Source of the DNA: Parasedimentitalea psychrophila
Lineage (GTDB): Bacteria > Pseudomonadota > Alphaproteobacteria > Rhodobacterales > Rhodobacteraceae
Direction: 5' to 3'
NCBI RefSeq assembly: GCF_030285785.1
Contig: NZ_CP127247.1
Span: forward strand, 4,177,501-4,241,500
Length of the DNA stretch: 64,000 nt
In this document: positions 16,481 to 24,916 of the stretch, in pieces
Layout of the letters: each line of letters starts with the position of its first letter
How positions within the stretch are numbered: the first letter of the stretch is position 1
Translations under genes and position numbers: made by a program
The notes under the pieces: model-generated
Told to the model about the DNA's origin: nothing
The model's database searches: none
The model's input: only the letters and a program-made list of their open reading frames with translations

Positions 16481-17790
16481 ATTCTACGACCGCCCCCTGT
16501 TAAAAATGGGGGGATTACCAGATTTCCGATAATCTTGTCAGTTTCTATTCCATGCATGTTGGCCCGAACGAGGCCATAGAGGGCCAGCAAATGGGCGATC
16601 TGGTGATCTGGGAGGATTTCCTCGATCCCAAGGGCATCATTCTGACCGGCAATGACACCACGGTCTATGGTATGATTTTCCTTGATCTGGATGCCAACGG
16701 CCCGATGGTCGTGGATGTTCCTCCGTCCCCATTCCTTGGCTCGGTTCTTGATCTGTGGCAGGTGCCACTTGCCGGGATCGACGCCAATGGCGCCAAATTC
16801 GTGGTTGTGCCCGCCGACTTCCCGGGTGAGCTGGATATGCCCGATGGCTATACTCTGCTGCGCTCGCGCACCAGCGTAGCGGTGTTTTTTGCCCGTGGTC
16901 TCGTGATCGAAGGTGATGTGGAAGGGGCCGTGAAAACGGTAACAAATTCCAAGGTCTATCCCTTAAGTCAAATCAATAACCCGCCAGAGCTAACAGTTCA
17001 TTTGGCGACCGGCGTCGACATGGACACGATCTCGCCAATGGACCCGCAGGTTTATTGGGAACGGGTGGCCGAGGTGATGAATTTCGTCGATCCTGAGGCG
17101 GATCAGGATGCGTCCCTGATGATCTCACTGCTTGAACCTCTTGGGGTCGCGCCGGGGCAAGCATTTGCCCCCGATGAACGGCAGAAACAAATCCTTTCTG
17201 ACGCTGCCCATTTCGGCTGGATCATGGCGCAGACAATCAGTTATGCGCCGCGGTTTGACAACATCATTTATTACCCGGGAACCCGCTGGGAATGGGTGCT
17301 TGAACTGGACCCATCCCTTCAGGAAAGGTTCTGGCGCGACCTTGAGGCGCGGACAAACTACTATTTTCAAGCCTCCATGGCGCAACCGGCTATGAAGGAA
17401 AAGAAGATCGGTGCAGGGTCGCAATATCTGCGATCAGCACGGGATGCGGCAGGTGTATGGCTGGATGGAACCAACACTTACAAACTGAATGTTCCGGCAA
17501 ACCCACCTGCCGAATTGTTCTGGTCCATCACGCTCTATGATGTTGAAACCCGTTCGCAGGTTCTGGCCCCAAGCAACAATGCTGCCTTAAGTTCCTATGA
17601 TGATCTTCGCTATAACGAGGATGGGTCGGTTGATCTCTATTTCGGCCCCAAGGCACCGGATGGTTATGAAAACAACTGGGTTGAAACGCTTCCCGGGCGC
17701 GGCTGGTGGGTTTGGTTCCGGTTTTACAGTCCGGCCGAGGCATTTTTTGATAAAAGCTGGCAACTGACCGATTTTGAAAGATTGCAGTGA

Positions 17791-18097
17791 TGGGCGAAGC
17801 CGCCGTTTGCCGCGCCTTGTACCAAGGTCGGCTCAGGGCCGTTTTTGCAGATTCCATCGCCCTAGGCTCCGAGACTTTGCAAAGGTCGCAATCAGCGCAA
17901 AGCTGCTATTTCTAACTCGTGCATGCCGGTTTTGTCACTTTGGTAAATTCAATGGGGCTCGCCTAGCCGGGTCATTTGGAAATGGCAGCACTTTGATTGC
18001 CAGTCTTATGCAGAAATTCCAGCGGGGGAGTGATTGGGGGATAGAGGAATTTCCCCGAGGGGATAACCTAGCTAAATCAGTTACTTAGATGAACTTT
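17791..18097. repeat. Spacer with dispersed repeat in reverse orientation
   Basis: AGACTTTGCAAAGGTCGCAA at 17872-17891 is the exact reverse complement of part of 25083-25104. No gene seen between the DUF1254 gene and the island boundary. Confidence 0.65.
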
Positions 18098-18113
18098 GTG
18101 GCGGAGAGACAGG
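18098..18113. repeat. Left attachment site (attL)
   Basis: GTGGCGGAGAGACAGG, identical to 29225-29240. It is the displaced copy of the tRNA-Ser 3' end, and starts 190 bases before the integrase. Confidence 0.88.
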
Positions 18114-18287
18114 CCGCCACAATACAGTATCATGCAGGCGCATGATGTCACATATTTCGTTTATTAACAGCGAGTAAGGCAATAGCCGTGACAATTTCAG
18201 TTGCAATGTGTAGCACGCAATGCCAAACTTTTAGGCAGGTATGAAGGCCAGTACGAGAATTCCCCTATATACAGGTGAAATATCGCT
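18114..18287. promoter_or_regulatory. Integrase upstream region
   Basis: AT-rich leader between attL and the integrase, where arm-type integrase sites and the promoter would lie. No specific site could be assigned. Confidence 0.35.
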
Positions 18288-19571
18288 ATGCCCAAGAAAG
18301 CCAAAGAGTTAACGCCGCTGGATATAAAACGTCTATGCCATCCCGGTGTTGGTCGCAACGTCACCTTCGCTGTCGGCGGAGTTTCGGGGCTCTTGTTGCA
18401 ATTGACACCTTCCGGTGCACGCTCATGGATCCTGCGCTACACGATCAATTCAAACAGGAGGAACTTGGGGCTTGGAGGGTATCCCGACGTGTCTCTTGGA
18501 GCGGCCCGGCAAAGGGCCCGCGAGGCGCGTGAAATGATCTGGCAGGGCATTGATCCTGTTGAGCATCGAAAGTCGGAGGTGGCCGCTGTCAAAGCTGCTC
18601 AGATGCGTGGCCTGACTTTTCAAGATGCCATGGAGCAGTTTCTGATCGGAAAACTCCAGGAATTTGACAACACAAAGCATCGCAAACAGTGGCGGGCGAC
18701 CTTAGACACCTATGCGGTTCCAGTGGTCGGCGAAATGCCCGTGGCGGACATAGACGTTTCCGACGTGCTGCGCATTCTAAAGTCAATCTGGCTTGAGAAA
18801 ACAGAAACGGCATCGCGGTTGCGCGGGCGTGTCGAGGCCGTCTTGGCGTGGGCCACGGTGGCGGGACACCGAGAGGGCGACAATCCGGCACGATGGAAAG
18901 GCAATCTGGATGCAGTTTTGCCAAAGCCAGCAAAGGTGCACAAAGTATCACACCACCCTGCCCTGCCTCTCAATGATGCTGCCGACTGGTTCGCCGATCT
19001 GAAATCTCGAAATGGCATCGCGACAAGGGCTTTGGAGTTCATGGCTATGACAGTTGCGCGGTCAGGCGAAATCCGAGGTGCGACATGGGAGGAAATCGAT
19101 CTAAAGGACCGGCTTTGGACTGTTCCTGCCGAACGGATGAAGGCGCGATCCGAACACAGAGTTCCGCTGACGGAGAATGCAATTGGCCTGCTGAGCAACC
19201 TAGAGCGCCAGCAAGGTAGCATGTTCGTGTTTCCGGCGGTGCGAGGCGGGATGCTATCGGATGCGGCTCTATCGGCTTGCATGAAGCGCATCCATGCAGC
19301 GCGGGGAGGTGGTTACTTGGATCAGCGCTCGGGCCGCCCTGCCGTCCCTCACGGGTTGCGCAGCACCTTTCGAGATTGGGCAGCTGAACGGACTGAATAC
19401 CCCCGAGATATGGCTGAAATTGCATTAGCTCATAGGGTCGGAACGGACGTTGAAAGAGCTTACAGGCGCGGCGACATGCTGGAAAAAAGACGGGCCATGA
19501 TGGCCGAGTGGGGGCGCTTCCTTTGCGGGAAGGCTGCGGCCGAGATTGTTCAGATGGGAGATGCGCGATGA
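18288..19571 (+). CDS. Tyrosine site-specific integrase (P4-like)
   Basis: A 427-residue integrase with an N-terminal DUF4102 arm-binding domain (GVSGLLLQLTPSGARSWILR; NLGLGGYPDVSLGAARQRA), a SAM-like core-binding domain near 110-200, and a catalytic domain with the R (TVARSGEIRG), H-x-x-R (HGLRSTFRDW), H (LAHRVG) and nucleophile Tyr (VERAYRRGD) residues of tyrosine recombinases. It would integrate and excise the element at the tRNA-Ser 3' end. It overlaps the next frame by ATGA. Full length and undamaged. Confidence 0.95.
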   Translation: MPKKAKELTPLDIKRLCHPGVGRNVTFAVGGVSGLLLQLTPSGARSWILRYTINSNRRNLGLGGYPDVSLGAARQRAREAREMIWQGIDPVEHRKSEVAAVKAAQMRGLTFQDAMEQFLIGKLQEFDNTKHRKQWRATLDTYAVPVVGEMPVADIDVSDVLRILKSIWLEKTETASRLRGRVEAVLAWATVAGHREGDNPARWKGNLDAVLPKPAKVHKVSHHPALPLNDAADWFADLKSRNGIATRALEFMAMTVARSGEIRGATWEEIDLKDRLWTVPAERMKARSEHRVPLTENAIGLLSNLERQQGSMFVFPAVRGGMLSDAALSACMKRIHAARGGGYLDQRSGRPAVPHGLRSTFRDWAAERTEYPRDMAEIALAHRVGTDVERAYRRGDMLEKRRAMMAEWGRFLCGKAAAEIVQMGDAR

Positions 19572-19741
19572 CAGTCCTAGAGGTTCTGAAGAGCCCCCTT
19601 TCCCCTAACCAAGTGACCGATGCGCTGTTGCCAGCGGTGTATGAACAAATCGAGCCAGCGACCGGGGCACACCTAAAGGGGGGGGCCCCCCCCTCTTTCG
19701 CGCAAACAGGCCGCCAAAGACGCGGGCGACGAGACGCTTGA
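19568..19741 (+). CDS. Short ORF coupled to integrase, probably a remnant
   Basis: A 57-codon frame starting MTVLEVLKSPLSPNQVTDAL, coupled to the integrase stop by ATGA. It passes through the G8C8 tract and ends in a basic stretch that looks like an out-of-frame read of phage-type RKQAAKDAGD sequence. It may once have joined the frame at 19781. Confidence 0.35.
   Translation: MTVLEVLKSPLSPNQVTDALLPAVYEQIEPATGAHLKGGAPPSFAQTGRQRRGRRDA
19678..19693. repeat. G8C8 homopolymer palindrome
   Basis: Eight G followed directly by eight C. Such a tract is prone to slippage and could have shifted the frame that crosses it. Confidence 0.9.
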
Positions 19742-19780
19742 GAAAAGGCCCGCCTAATCCGCAACCGGGCAATCCGGCGC

Positions 19781-19983
19781 ATGGGGCAGGTTTTAGAGCA
19801 AATCGAGCCGGAGAAAACCGGGCCGAAGACGGAATTAAAGGGACCCGACCCCCTTCAATTAACCCGCTCGCAAGCGGCAAAGCAGGCGGGCTTGTCCGAT
19901 GACCAACGGAAGAACGCTTTGCGCGTGGCAGCAATCCCCGAAGACGATTTCAAGGAATTGGCCACGCAAGACGGGCCTCAACC
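19781..19983 (+). pseudogene. Fragment of a phage/plasmid ParB-like accessory protein
   Basis: Residues LTRSQAAKQAGLSDDQRKNA and LRVAAIPEDDFKELATQD resemble a segment common in phage and plasmid proteins of Alphaproteobacteria, where it precedes ParB/replication-type regions. Here it is cut off at about 19983, where a second integrase tail begins in another frame. It is a decayed piece, not a whole gene. Confidence 0.55.
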
Positions 19984-20100
19984 GTCGGCTCGGAAGTTGA
20001 GCGAGCGTACAGGCGCGGTGACATGTTGGAGAAACGGCGGGCGATGATGGCCTCTTGGAGGCAGTTTCTACGAGGTGATGCAGATAATAAATTTGTTTAA
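19984..20100 (+). pseudogene. C-terminal remnant of a second tyrosine integrase
   Basis: In the frame ending at TAA 20098-20100 it reads VGSEVERAYRRGDMLEKRRA then MMASWRQFLRGDADNKFV. This lines up with the end of the intact integrase (VGTDVERAYRRGDMLEKRRA) and so holds the Tyr nucleophile motif, but only the last 38 codons remain. It points to an earlier related element at the same place or an internal recombination. Confidence 0.88.
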
Positions 20101-20114
20101 CAGGAGAATACAAA

Positions 20115-20768
20115 GTGAATATTCTACAGGTTCTTCGCGACCACTTTCCTGATTGCGAATTAGACAAGATTGACGCGTTCATGACCGAGGAAATGTTAGC
20201 CAGCACGTCGAGGTTGCGGATCGCAGACAAGACTGATCAATCGTTCCATTTACAGGAAATAGGGCGGTGCATGAATCGTGCACTCTCTCACCACAACGCA
20301 CTTGATAAGGTAGCCGCCAAAGCCGCCGGGGAGCAATTCAAGGCGAACACGCGCAGCAGGGTGAAGAGCGGTAAACTTGGCTGGCCGTTGCAAGCCAGAG
20401 GTAGCGAGGGGGTTATCACAACGCCCCTGCCGACATTGTTGCAGGCAATGATCTGGAGTTATTCCGGCAAAGAGGCGATCAGGATTGACGGAGGAGACAT
20501 ACAGCAACCGAGCGCTGAGGACGCCGGGTTGGCCGAAATCGGCAAGCTTCAACAGCCAAGCGGAAGGGCTAATCAGGAATCCACGTGGGAGAAAGTCGCC
20601 TTTTATAGAGGCGCAAGGGAGAAATGGGAACACTGTAGAGGCAAACCACTCGAGCGAGATTCCAAGCAGTTTTTATCCTTTCTGCAGGATCTGCTTTTCG
20701 CCATGGACCGGCCATGGGACGCTCAGAGTGTTTGTGACGCCGCGCGGAGAAACAAAACCCAAAACTAG
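20115..20768 (+). CDS. Hypothetical protein of the island
   Basis: A 217-residue soluble, helical protein I do not recognise. Its start is preceded by CAGGAG. It has no signal peptide or membrane segment. Between the integrase remnants and a strong terminator at 20768, it forms its own transcription unit; it may be the former cargo of the earlier element. Confidence 0.65.
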   Translation: MNILQVLRDHFPDCELDKIDAFMTEEMLASTSRLRIADKTDQSFHLQEIGRCMNRALSHHNALDKVAAKAAGEQFKANTRSRVKSGKLGWPLQARGSEGVITTPLPTLLQAMIWSYSGKEAIRIDGGDIQQPSAEDAGLAEIGKLQQPSGRANQESTWEKVAFYRGAREKWEHCRGKPLERDSKQFLSFLQDLLFAMDRPWDAQSVCDAARRNKTQN

Positions 20769-20811
20769 GCACACCCATGGTCAATAACATGGTGAGTGTG
20801 CCGAGTTTTTA
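20768..20811 (+). terminator. Terminator after hypothetical protein
   Basis: The arms GGCACACCCATG and CATGGTGAGTGTGCC pair with one small bulge, followed by GAGTTTTT. It separates the integrase side from the alpA operon. Confidence 0.8.
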
Positions 20812-20860
20812 TTGCTGATGTGTGAATATTGGGAAGCTCCAACAAAAATCGGAGTTTCCC

Positions 20861-21046
20861 ATGATTGTAACGTACTTTTCTGACACAGACCTCGCCAAAC
20901 GCTACGGCGTGACCCGCCAGACTGTCTGGCGCTGGCATCGCGAGCGCACTGACTTCCCCCGTGCTATCTCCCTGTCTCCCGGCTGCACGCGCTGGAAGCT
21001 CTCCCAGATCGAAGCTTGGGAAAACACTAAGGCGGAGGTCAGCTAA
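20861..21046 (+). CDS. AlpA-family helix-turn-helix regulator
   Basis: A 61-residue protein, MIVTYFSDTDLAKRYGVTRQ, then TVWRWHRERTDFPRAISLSP, the winged helix-turn-helix of AlpA/excisionase proteins that control integrase expression or act as excision factors in P4-like satellites. The ATG at 20861 is preferred over an upstream start because GGAG lies 6 bases before it. The stop overlaps the next start (TAATG), so it is the first gene of a coupled operon with the next two. Confidence 0.85.
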   Translation: MIVTYFSDTDLAKRYGVTRQTVWRWHRERTDFPRAISLSPGCTRWKLSQIEAWENTKAEVS

Positions 21047-21537
21047 TGAAACCGCCAAAGGAAAACGCCGCCCCCACGGCAATGGGCGACGGCACTTCAA
21101 CTAAAGAAATGGCTGGTAAGCTTCCGGTGGATTATAGCCAAAAACCGACCCGTTCGAAAGTGGTTCTATTTGCCAAGACAACCCACAAGCTGGCCATCCT
21201 GAAGATTGGGTGTGCGTTGGTTCTCGACGAGTCCTACGCTTGGAACAAAACGAGCGAATTCTTGTCAGCCTGTCTGAACGAAAAAGAGCGCGCCAATCTT
21301 GCCCAATGCACGCTGAAGACGTTGCCTCGCGATGACATCGAGGAGGTAGCACTCAAAGCGCTGGGTCGCACTAGTGGCCCGCTGCCAACGTTTATCTCTT
21401 TGGAAGATGATGCGAATTTCTGGGCAAGCTTGGCTCCCACCTTCGAGTTGGTGGCTTACTCCTACGCCGCCTTCAAATATCTTCCTCGCCATATGCAGAT
21501 CAAAATGTTGGCCCAACTGAAAATGGAGGTCGGGTAA
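21046..21537 (+). CDS. Hypothetical protein, satellite operon
   Basis: A 163-residue protein of unknown function, translationally coupled on both sides (TAATG overlaps) to the AlpA regulator and the RepA-type ATPase. There is a long unstructured N-terminus and a helical C-terminal half (FWASLAPTFELVAYSYAAFK). Its place suggests a role in replication or its control, by context only. Confidence 0.7.
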   Translation: MKPPKENAAPTAMGDGTSTKEMAGKLPVDYSQKPTRSKVVLFAKTTHKLAILKIGCALVLDESYAWNKTSEFLSACLNEKERANLAQCTLKTLPRDDIEEVALKALGRTSGPLPTFISLEDDANFWASLAPTFELVAYSYAAFKYLPRHMQIKMLAQLKMEVG

Positions 21538-22676
21538 TGGCAGACAATTTCGATCCCCAAGCCAACGACCCTACTCCGGCAAATGGCTCCGGCACCTACA
21601 TTCTGCCCGGTTTCAAAAAACGTGTTGCCGACATCGCCTCTAACCTGAAGCCTCTGCATGAAATTCATCCGGTCCTGACCTCTAACTATTTGGTCAAGGG
21701 CTGGTTGAGCCGTAATACCGTCAGTGTCGTTTACGGCGCGAGCAATGTGGGCAAAACCTTCTTTGCAATCGACCTCGGCATGCACATTGCCGCTGGCCAA
21801 GATTGGCACGGTCACAATGTGACACCTTCCCTCTCCGGCGCTGTTATCTATGTCTCAGGCGAAGGTATTAGCGGTATGATCAACCGCATCTCCGCCTTGC
21901 AATATGAATACCCCGAACTCGTGGAGAACGCGGAGCGGAGCTTCTTACTCCTGCCCATGACGCTCAACTTTCGCGGGGAAACCGACGTACAAGCGCTGAT
22001 CAACGTCCTTGGCAAAACAACTGGTGTTCGGATGATTATCATCGACACCTTGGCCCGGTCGATGGGTGATGGTGACGAAAACTCTGCGCAAGACATGGGG
22101 GCATTCATTCGCAACGTGGACATACTACGAGAAGCAACCGATGCGCATATCATGCTGGTGCATCATTCTGGCAAAGATGCGAGCAAGGGCGCACGGGGCA
22201 GCGGCAGCCTGCGGGCTGCTGTTGATACCGAAATCGAAATAAAACGCTCAGGCCTTGTCGCTACGGCCACGGCCCGCAAACAACGCGACATGCGTGGCGG
22301 CAAAGTGTTTGCATACACACTTCGTGATGTTGAGTTGGGGATCGACGAGGACGGTGACCCCGTCACTTCCGCTGTGATTGAAGCAGCCGAGCCGACCAAT
22401 AACCAACCCGCTGTGAAAGGTCAGCAGCTCACGGCCATGCAGGCCTTGGACGACGCAATTGCACACCATGGCGTCAAGAAATCAGGGGACTTGTTCCCGG
22501 GCAATCGCAAGTGTGTCCCGGTGGATATTTGGCATGAGTATTGCGACAGCCGTCCTCTTTCTTCTGGTCAGAGCGATAGCGCAAAGCGCAAGGCGTTCCA
22601 CGCCGCGAAACAGAAACTCAATGAAAGTGGTCACATTTGTGTCGTGGAGGGCTTCGTCTGGAGGTGCCTGGAATGA
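21537..22676 (+). CDS. RepA-type RecA-fold ATPase (AAA_25)
   Basis: A 379-residue hexameric-helicase-like ATPase of plasmids, prophages and satellites. Walker A is YGASNVGKTFFAIDLG, Walker B is VRMIIIDTLARSMGDGDE, followed by the sensor region HIMLVHHSGKDASKGARGSG and SLRAAVDTEIEI. A C-terminal winged-helix-like part (residues 300-379) could bind DNA. It probably drives replication of the excised element, with the origin just downstream. The stop overlaps a short frame at 22673. Confidence 0.88.
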   Translation: MADNFDPQANDPTPANGSGTYILPGFKKRVADIASNLKPLHEIHPVLTSNYLVKGWLSRNTVSVVYGASNVGKTFFAIDLGMHIAAGQDWHGHNVTPSLSGAVIYVSGEGISGMINRISALQYEYPELVENAERSFLLLPMTLNFRGETDVQALINVLGKTTGVRMIIIDTLARSMGDGDENSAQDMGAFIRNVDILREATDAHIMLVHHSGKDASKGARGSGSLRAAVDTEIEIKRSGLVATATARKQRDMRGGKVFAYTLRDVELGIDEDGDPVTSAVIEAAEPTNNQPAVKGQQLTAMQALDDAIAHHGVKKSGDLFPGNRKCVPVDIWHEYCDSRPLSSGQSDSAKRKAFHAAKQKLNESGHICVVEGFVWRCLE

Positions 22677-22772
22677 GCGTTACCACCGTTACTTTCCGTT
22701 ACTTTTCCCAAATGGTAACGCCGCCAATGTACCGTTACCTCCGTTACCACCCCCTATAGGGGGTAACGGGGG
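22676..22772. repeat. GTTAC repeat cluster and palindrome, possible replication origin
   Basis: Seven copies of GTTAC or GTAAC within about 95 bases (four preceded by CC), followed by the 14-bp palindrome CCCCCTATAGGGGG at 22750-22763. Position directly after the RepA-type gene fits an iteron-type origin. A 28-codon frame (22673-22759) runs across it but is probably a by-product of the repeats. Confidence 0.6.
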
Positions 22773-22816
22773 GCAACGCTGGCGCAACACATCCCAGATG
22801 CCCTTGCACAAACCCC

Positions 22817-23077
22817 TTGAGATGCGCTTCACTACGCCAAGTCATCGTAGAAACGACAAATCCTCCCGGATTGTTACGTACTAATTCTTTGTCGGTGACT
22901 CCCGAAAATGATACAGTGATTACAGATGGTTGTACGCCAAACGCTGCTCCCACCTCCTGCTTCCAGAGCACGCGCGACGCTGCAGACGGAAGCAAGGCCC
23001 GGCTCCAGGTCGAGGCGAAGCGCACGCCAAACGCTGCGTCCAAAACTACCAAAATCTTGGAAGCCTTCGGGCAATAA
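22817..23077 (+). CDS. Possible small protein before the capsid gene
   Basis: A frame ending 13 bases before the capsid start; its C-terminal half (VEAKRTPNAASKTTKILEAFG) looks protein-like and TPNAA appears twice, from a repeated ACGCCAAACGCTGC (about 22934 and 23025). The start is not defined; TTG at 22817 lacks a clear binding site. No family recognised. Confidence 0.35.
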   Translation: MRCASLRQVIVETTNPPGLLRTNSLSVTPENDTVITDGCTPNAAPTSCFQSTRDAADGSKARLQVEAKRTPNAASKTTKILEAFGQ

Positions 23078-23090
23078 TGGAGCGTGCAAA

Positions 23091-24305
23091 ATGTCTATCT
23101 ACTACCCCCCCACAAAGCATCGCGGCATTCAGCTGGTGCAGGCATCGATCGACAACACCAGCCCTGTTGCAATCCTTGCCGATCTGAACCGGGCTTTTGA
23201 GGAATTCAAAGCCAAACGCAACGAAGAAATCAGCGTGCTCCATGACGCCATTGGCGACATAAATTCCCAGATTGCTGGGTATCAGGTCGGCGGCGCAGGC
23301 CCAATCAAGCCCAACTCGAAGGACATCAGCAACGCGCTTCGTAGCTTCGTTCGGGATGGTGACAGCACCCCTTTGTCTGACCTGGCACAGCGTGCACAAG
23401 CCAGTATGAGCGTGGATAGCGATCCTGGCGGCGGCTACTCGGTCATTCCCCAGCTTGGGGAGAATATGAACAAGCGCGTCCACGAAATCAGCCCCATGCG
23501 GCAGCTTGCGCGCGTCGTGACTATTTCCACCGACGTCTACGAAGAATTGAACGATTTGGACGAGGCAGGTGGTGGCTGGGTTGGTGAACGCGAGGCGCGT
23601 CCCGACACCGACAATCCCAATCTGGGCAAACTTATTATCCCAATTCACGAAATTTTCGCGATGCCCAAGGTCACCCAGAAACTGCTGGATGACACGATCA
23701 TCGACATTGCCGCTTGGATTACCGAGAAATGTGCGGAGCTTTTCGCGCGCAAAGAGGGGAGCGCCTTCATCACTGGCGATGGCATTCTCAAACCGCGCGG
23801 CTTGTTGACCTACCCCACGGATGCTCAGGATGATGAGGCCCGGGATTGGGGCACCATCCAGCACCTCAACACGGGCACATCCGGCAGCTTTGGCACGACG
23901 TCGGATGGTGTGGATACGCTGATTGATGCCACCTATGCGATCAAGAGCGCTTACCGTCAAAACGCATCCTGGTTGATGAACCGGAAGGCCGCCGCCGTGG
24001 TGCGCAAGATGAAGGACGCTGACGGCAATCTGATCTGGTCTCAGGGGCTCGCTGCGGGGCAGCCTGACCGCCTTCTGGGCTTCCCTGTGATGCTGGATGA
24101 GGAAATGCCAGACATGGCCTCTAACTCGCTTAGCATTGCGTTTGGGGACTTCGACAAAGCCTACCTCATCGTAGACCGCCATGGGCTGCGCCTCTTGCGC
24201 GATCAGTACACCGACAAGCCGAATGTGCGCTTCTACACCTACAAGCGGGTCGGCGGCGGGGTCGGAAACTTCGAGGCCATCAAATTCGTGCGCTTCAGCA
24301 CTTAA
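23091..24305 (+). CDS. HK97-family major capsid protein
   Basis: A 404-residue major capsid protein. Residues 20-60 form the delta/scaffold-type coil (LADLNRAFEEFKAKRNEEIS), and the HK97 fold follows: GGGYSVIPQLGENMNKRVHE, the ARVVTISTDVYEE strand, GGWVGEREARPDTD, a helical spine, and GFPVMLDEEMPDMASNSL to the C-terminal P-domain strand FEAIKFVRF. The start ATG at 23091 has GGAG 8 bases upstream. It would form the shell of a small capsid but lacks a protease or portal partner here, so a helper phage must supply those. A terminator follows at 24389. Confidence 0.93.
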   Translation: MSIYYPPTKHRGIQLVQASIDNTSPVAILADLNRAFEEFKAKRNEEISVLHDAIGDINSQIAGYQVGGAGPIKPNSKDISNALRSFVRDGDSTPLSDLAQRAQASMSVDSDPGGGYSVIPQLGENMNKRVHEISPMRQLARVVTISTDVYEELNDLDEAGGGWVGEREARPDTDNPNLGKLIIPIHEIFAMPKVTQKLLDDTIIDIAAWITEKCAELFARKEGSAFITGDGILKPRGLLTYPTDAQDDEARDWGTIQHLNTGTSGSFGTTSDGVDTLIDATYAIKSAYRQNASWLMNRKAAAVVRKMKDADGNLIWSQGLAAGQPDRLLGFPVMLDEEMPDMASNSLSIAFGDFDKAYLIVDRHGLRLLRDQYTDKPNVRFYTYKRVGGGVGNFEAIKFVRFST

Positions 24306-24388
24306 TTTACCGGCAAAGTAACGGGTCGCCTTCGCGTGTTTCATCGACCCGTCACTAGCCCCGAGCGCTATGATGTGACGGGGCACTT

Positions 24389-24425
24389 GGGAGGGCCGAT
24401 TCCAGCGTCGCGGTCCTCCCTTTTT
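24389..24425 (+). terminator. Terminator after capsid gene
   Basis: Stem GGGAGG with CCTCCC, extended inward by partial pairing, followed by TTTTT. Confidence 0.75.
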
Positions 24426-24517
24426 CATGAGGGGGGGAGGCTCAGTCCTTGGGCCTTCGTGACCGCTAACCGGTAGGGGAGGTTTCTCTTGCCAAACCCA
24501 ATTCAGGATTTCCGGAC

Positions 24518-24916
24518 ATGCCACGACGCCGCACTCCCCTCGCCAAGGCGCATCTTACCGGCGCGGCGGCAAAGCACCCAGAGCGCTACAACAAGCGCTC
24601 AGAGCCCGCCACGCCCGGTCCTATAGGCGATTCCCCAAGCTGGCTTACGGAACAGGAACGCAAGATGTGGCTGGCTTTCACATGGGAAATGCCATGGCTC
24701 TCGGCCTCTGACCGGGCCGCACTGGGCTCCGCGTGTGTTCTGCGTGCAAGAATGGAGGCACGTGAAACCACTACCGCAGCAGAATTCAGGGAATTCAGAA
24801 TGGTACTGACAACGCTGGGAGGCACACCGACTAGCCGGAGCAGCGTCGCAGTGACACCAAGCGATCTGGCAGGAGATGAGGCCGAAACGGACTTAGCGCA
24901 GAAATATTTCACTTAA
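24518..24916 (+). CDS. P27-family phage terminase small subunit
   Basis: A 132-residue protein with the layout of P27-type small terminases: a basic N-terminus (MPRRRTPLAKAHLTG), a P-rich linker, PSWLTEQERKMWLAFTWEMP and LSASDRAALGSACVLRARME, then an acidic tail. This subunit recognises the packaging site in DNA. Encoding its own copy, without a large terminase, is a usual way for satellites to redirect a helper phage's packaging to their own genome. Confidence 0.85.
   Translation: MPRRRTPLAKAHLTGAAAKHPERYNKRSEPATPGPIGDSPSWLTEQERKMWLAFTWEMPWLSASDRAALGSACVLRARMEARETTTAAEFREFRMVLTTLGGTPTSRSSVAVTPSDLAGDEAETDLAQKYFT

Larger units (their letters stand above)
15323..16519 (+). mobile_element. Intact IS3-family element (IS407-like)
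   Basis: Terminal inverted repeats start GGTAATCCCCCC on both sides (read inwards). The element is 1197 bp and flanked by AGAT direct repeats (15319-15322 and 16520-16523); 4-bp duplications are usual in the IS407 group. It encodes orfA and orfB, both open. Confidence 0.92.
15060..17790 (+). pseudogene. DUF1254/DUF1214 secreted protein, split by an IS3 element
   Basis: The left part (15060-15322) has a Sec-type signal (hydrophobic WSALILSSISASSTFAS) and ends LYDEMDYQRAVLAHQ. The right part (16524-17790) continues ISDNLVSFYSMHVGPNEAIE and carries DUF1254 and then DUF1214 (LDGTNTYKLNVPANPPAELF; FYSPAEAFFDKSWQL), the usual order for this periplasmic family of unknown role. The IS sits between two AGAT copies; removing it and one AGAT restores an exact frame of 1530 bases (509 residues) with no other damage. 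The insertion is therefore recent. Confidence 0.9.

Noticed and set aside
23046-24524. Long open frame on the minus strand opposite the capsid gene
   Set aside because: It is the antisense shadow of the HK97 capsid gene; the plus strand has clear domains and a binding site.
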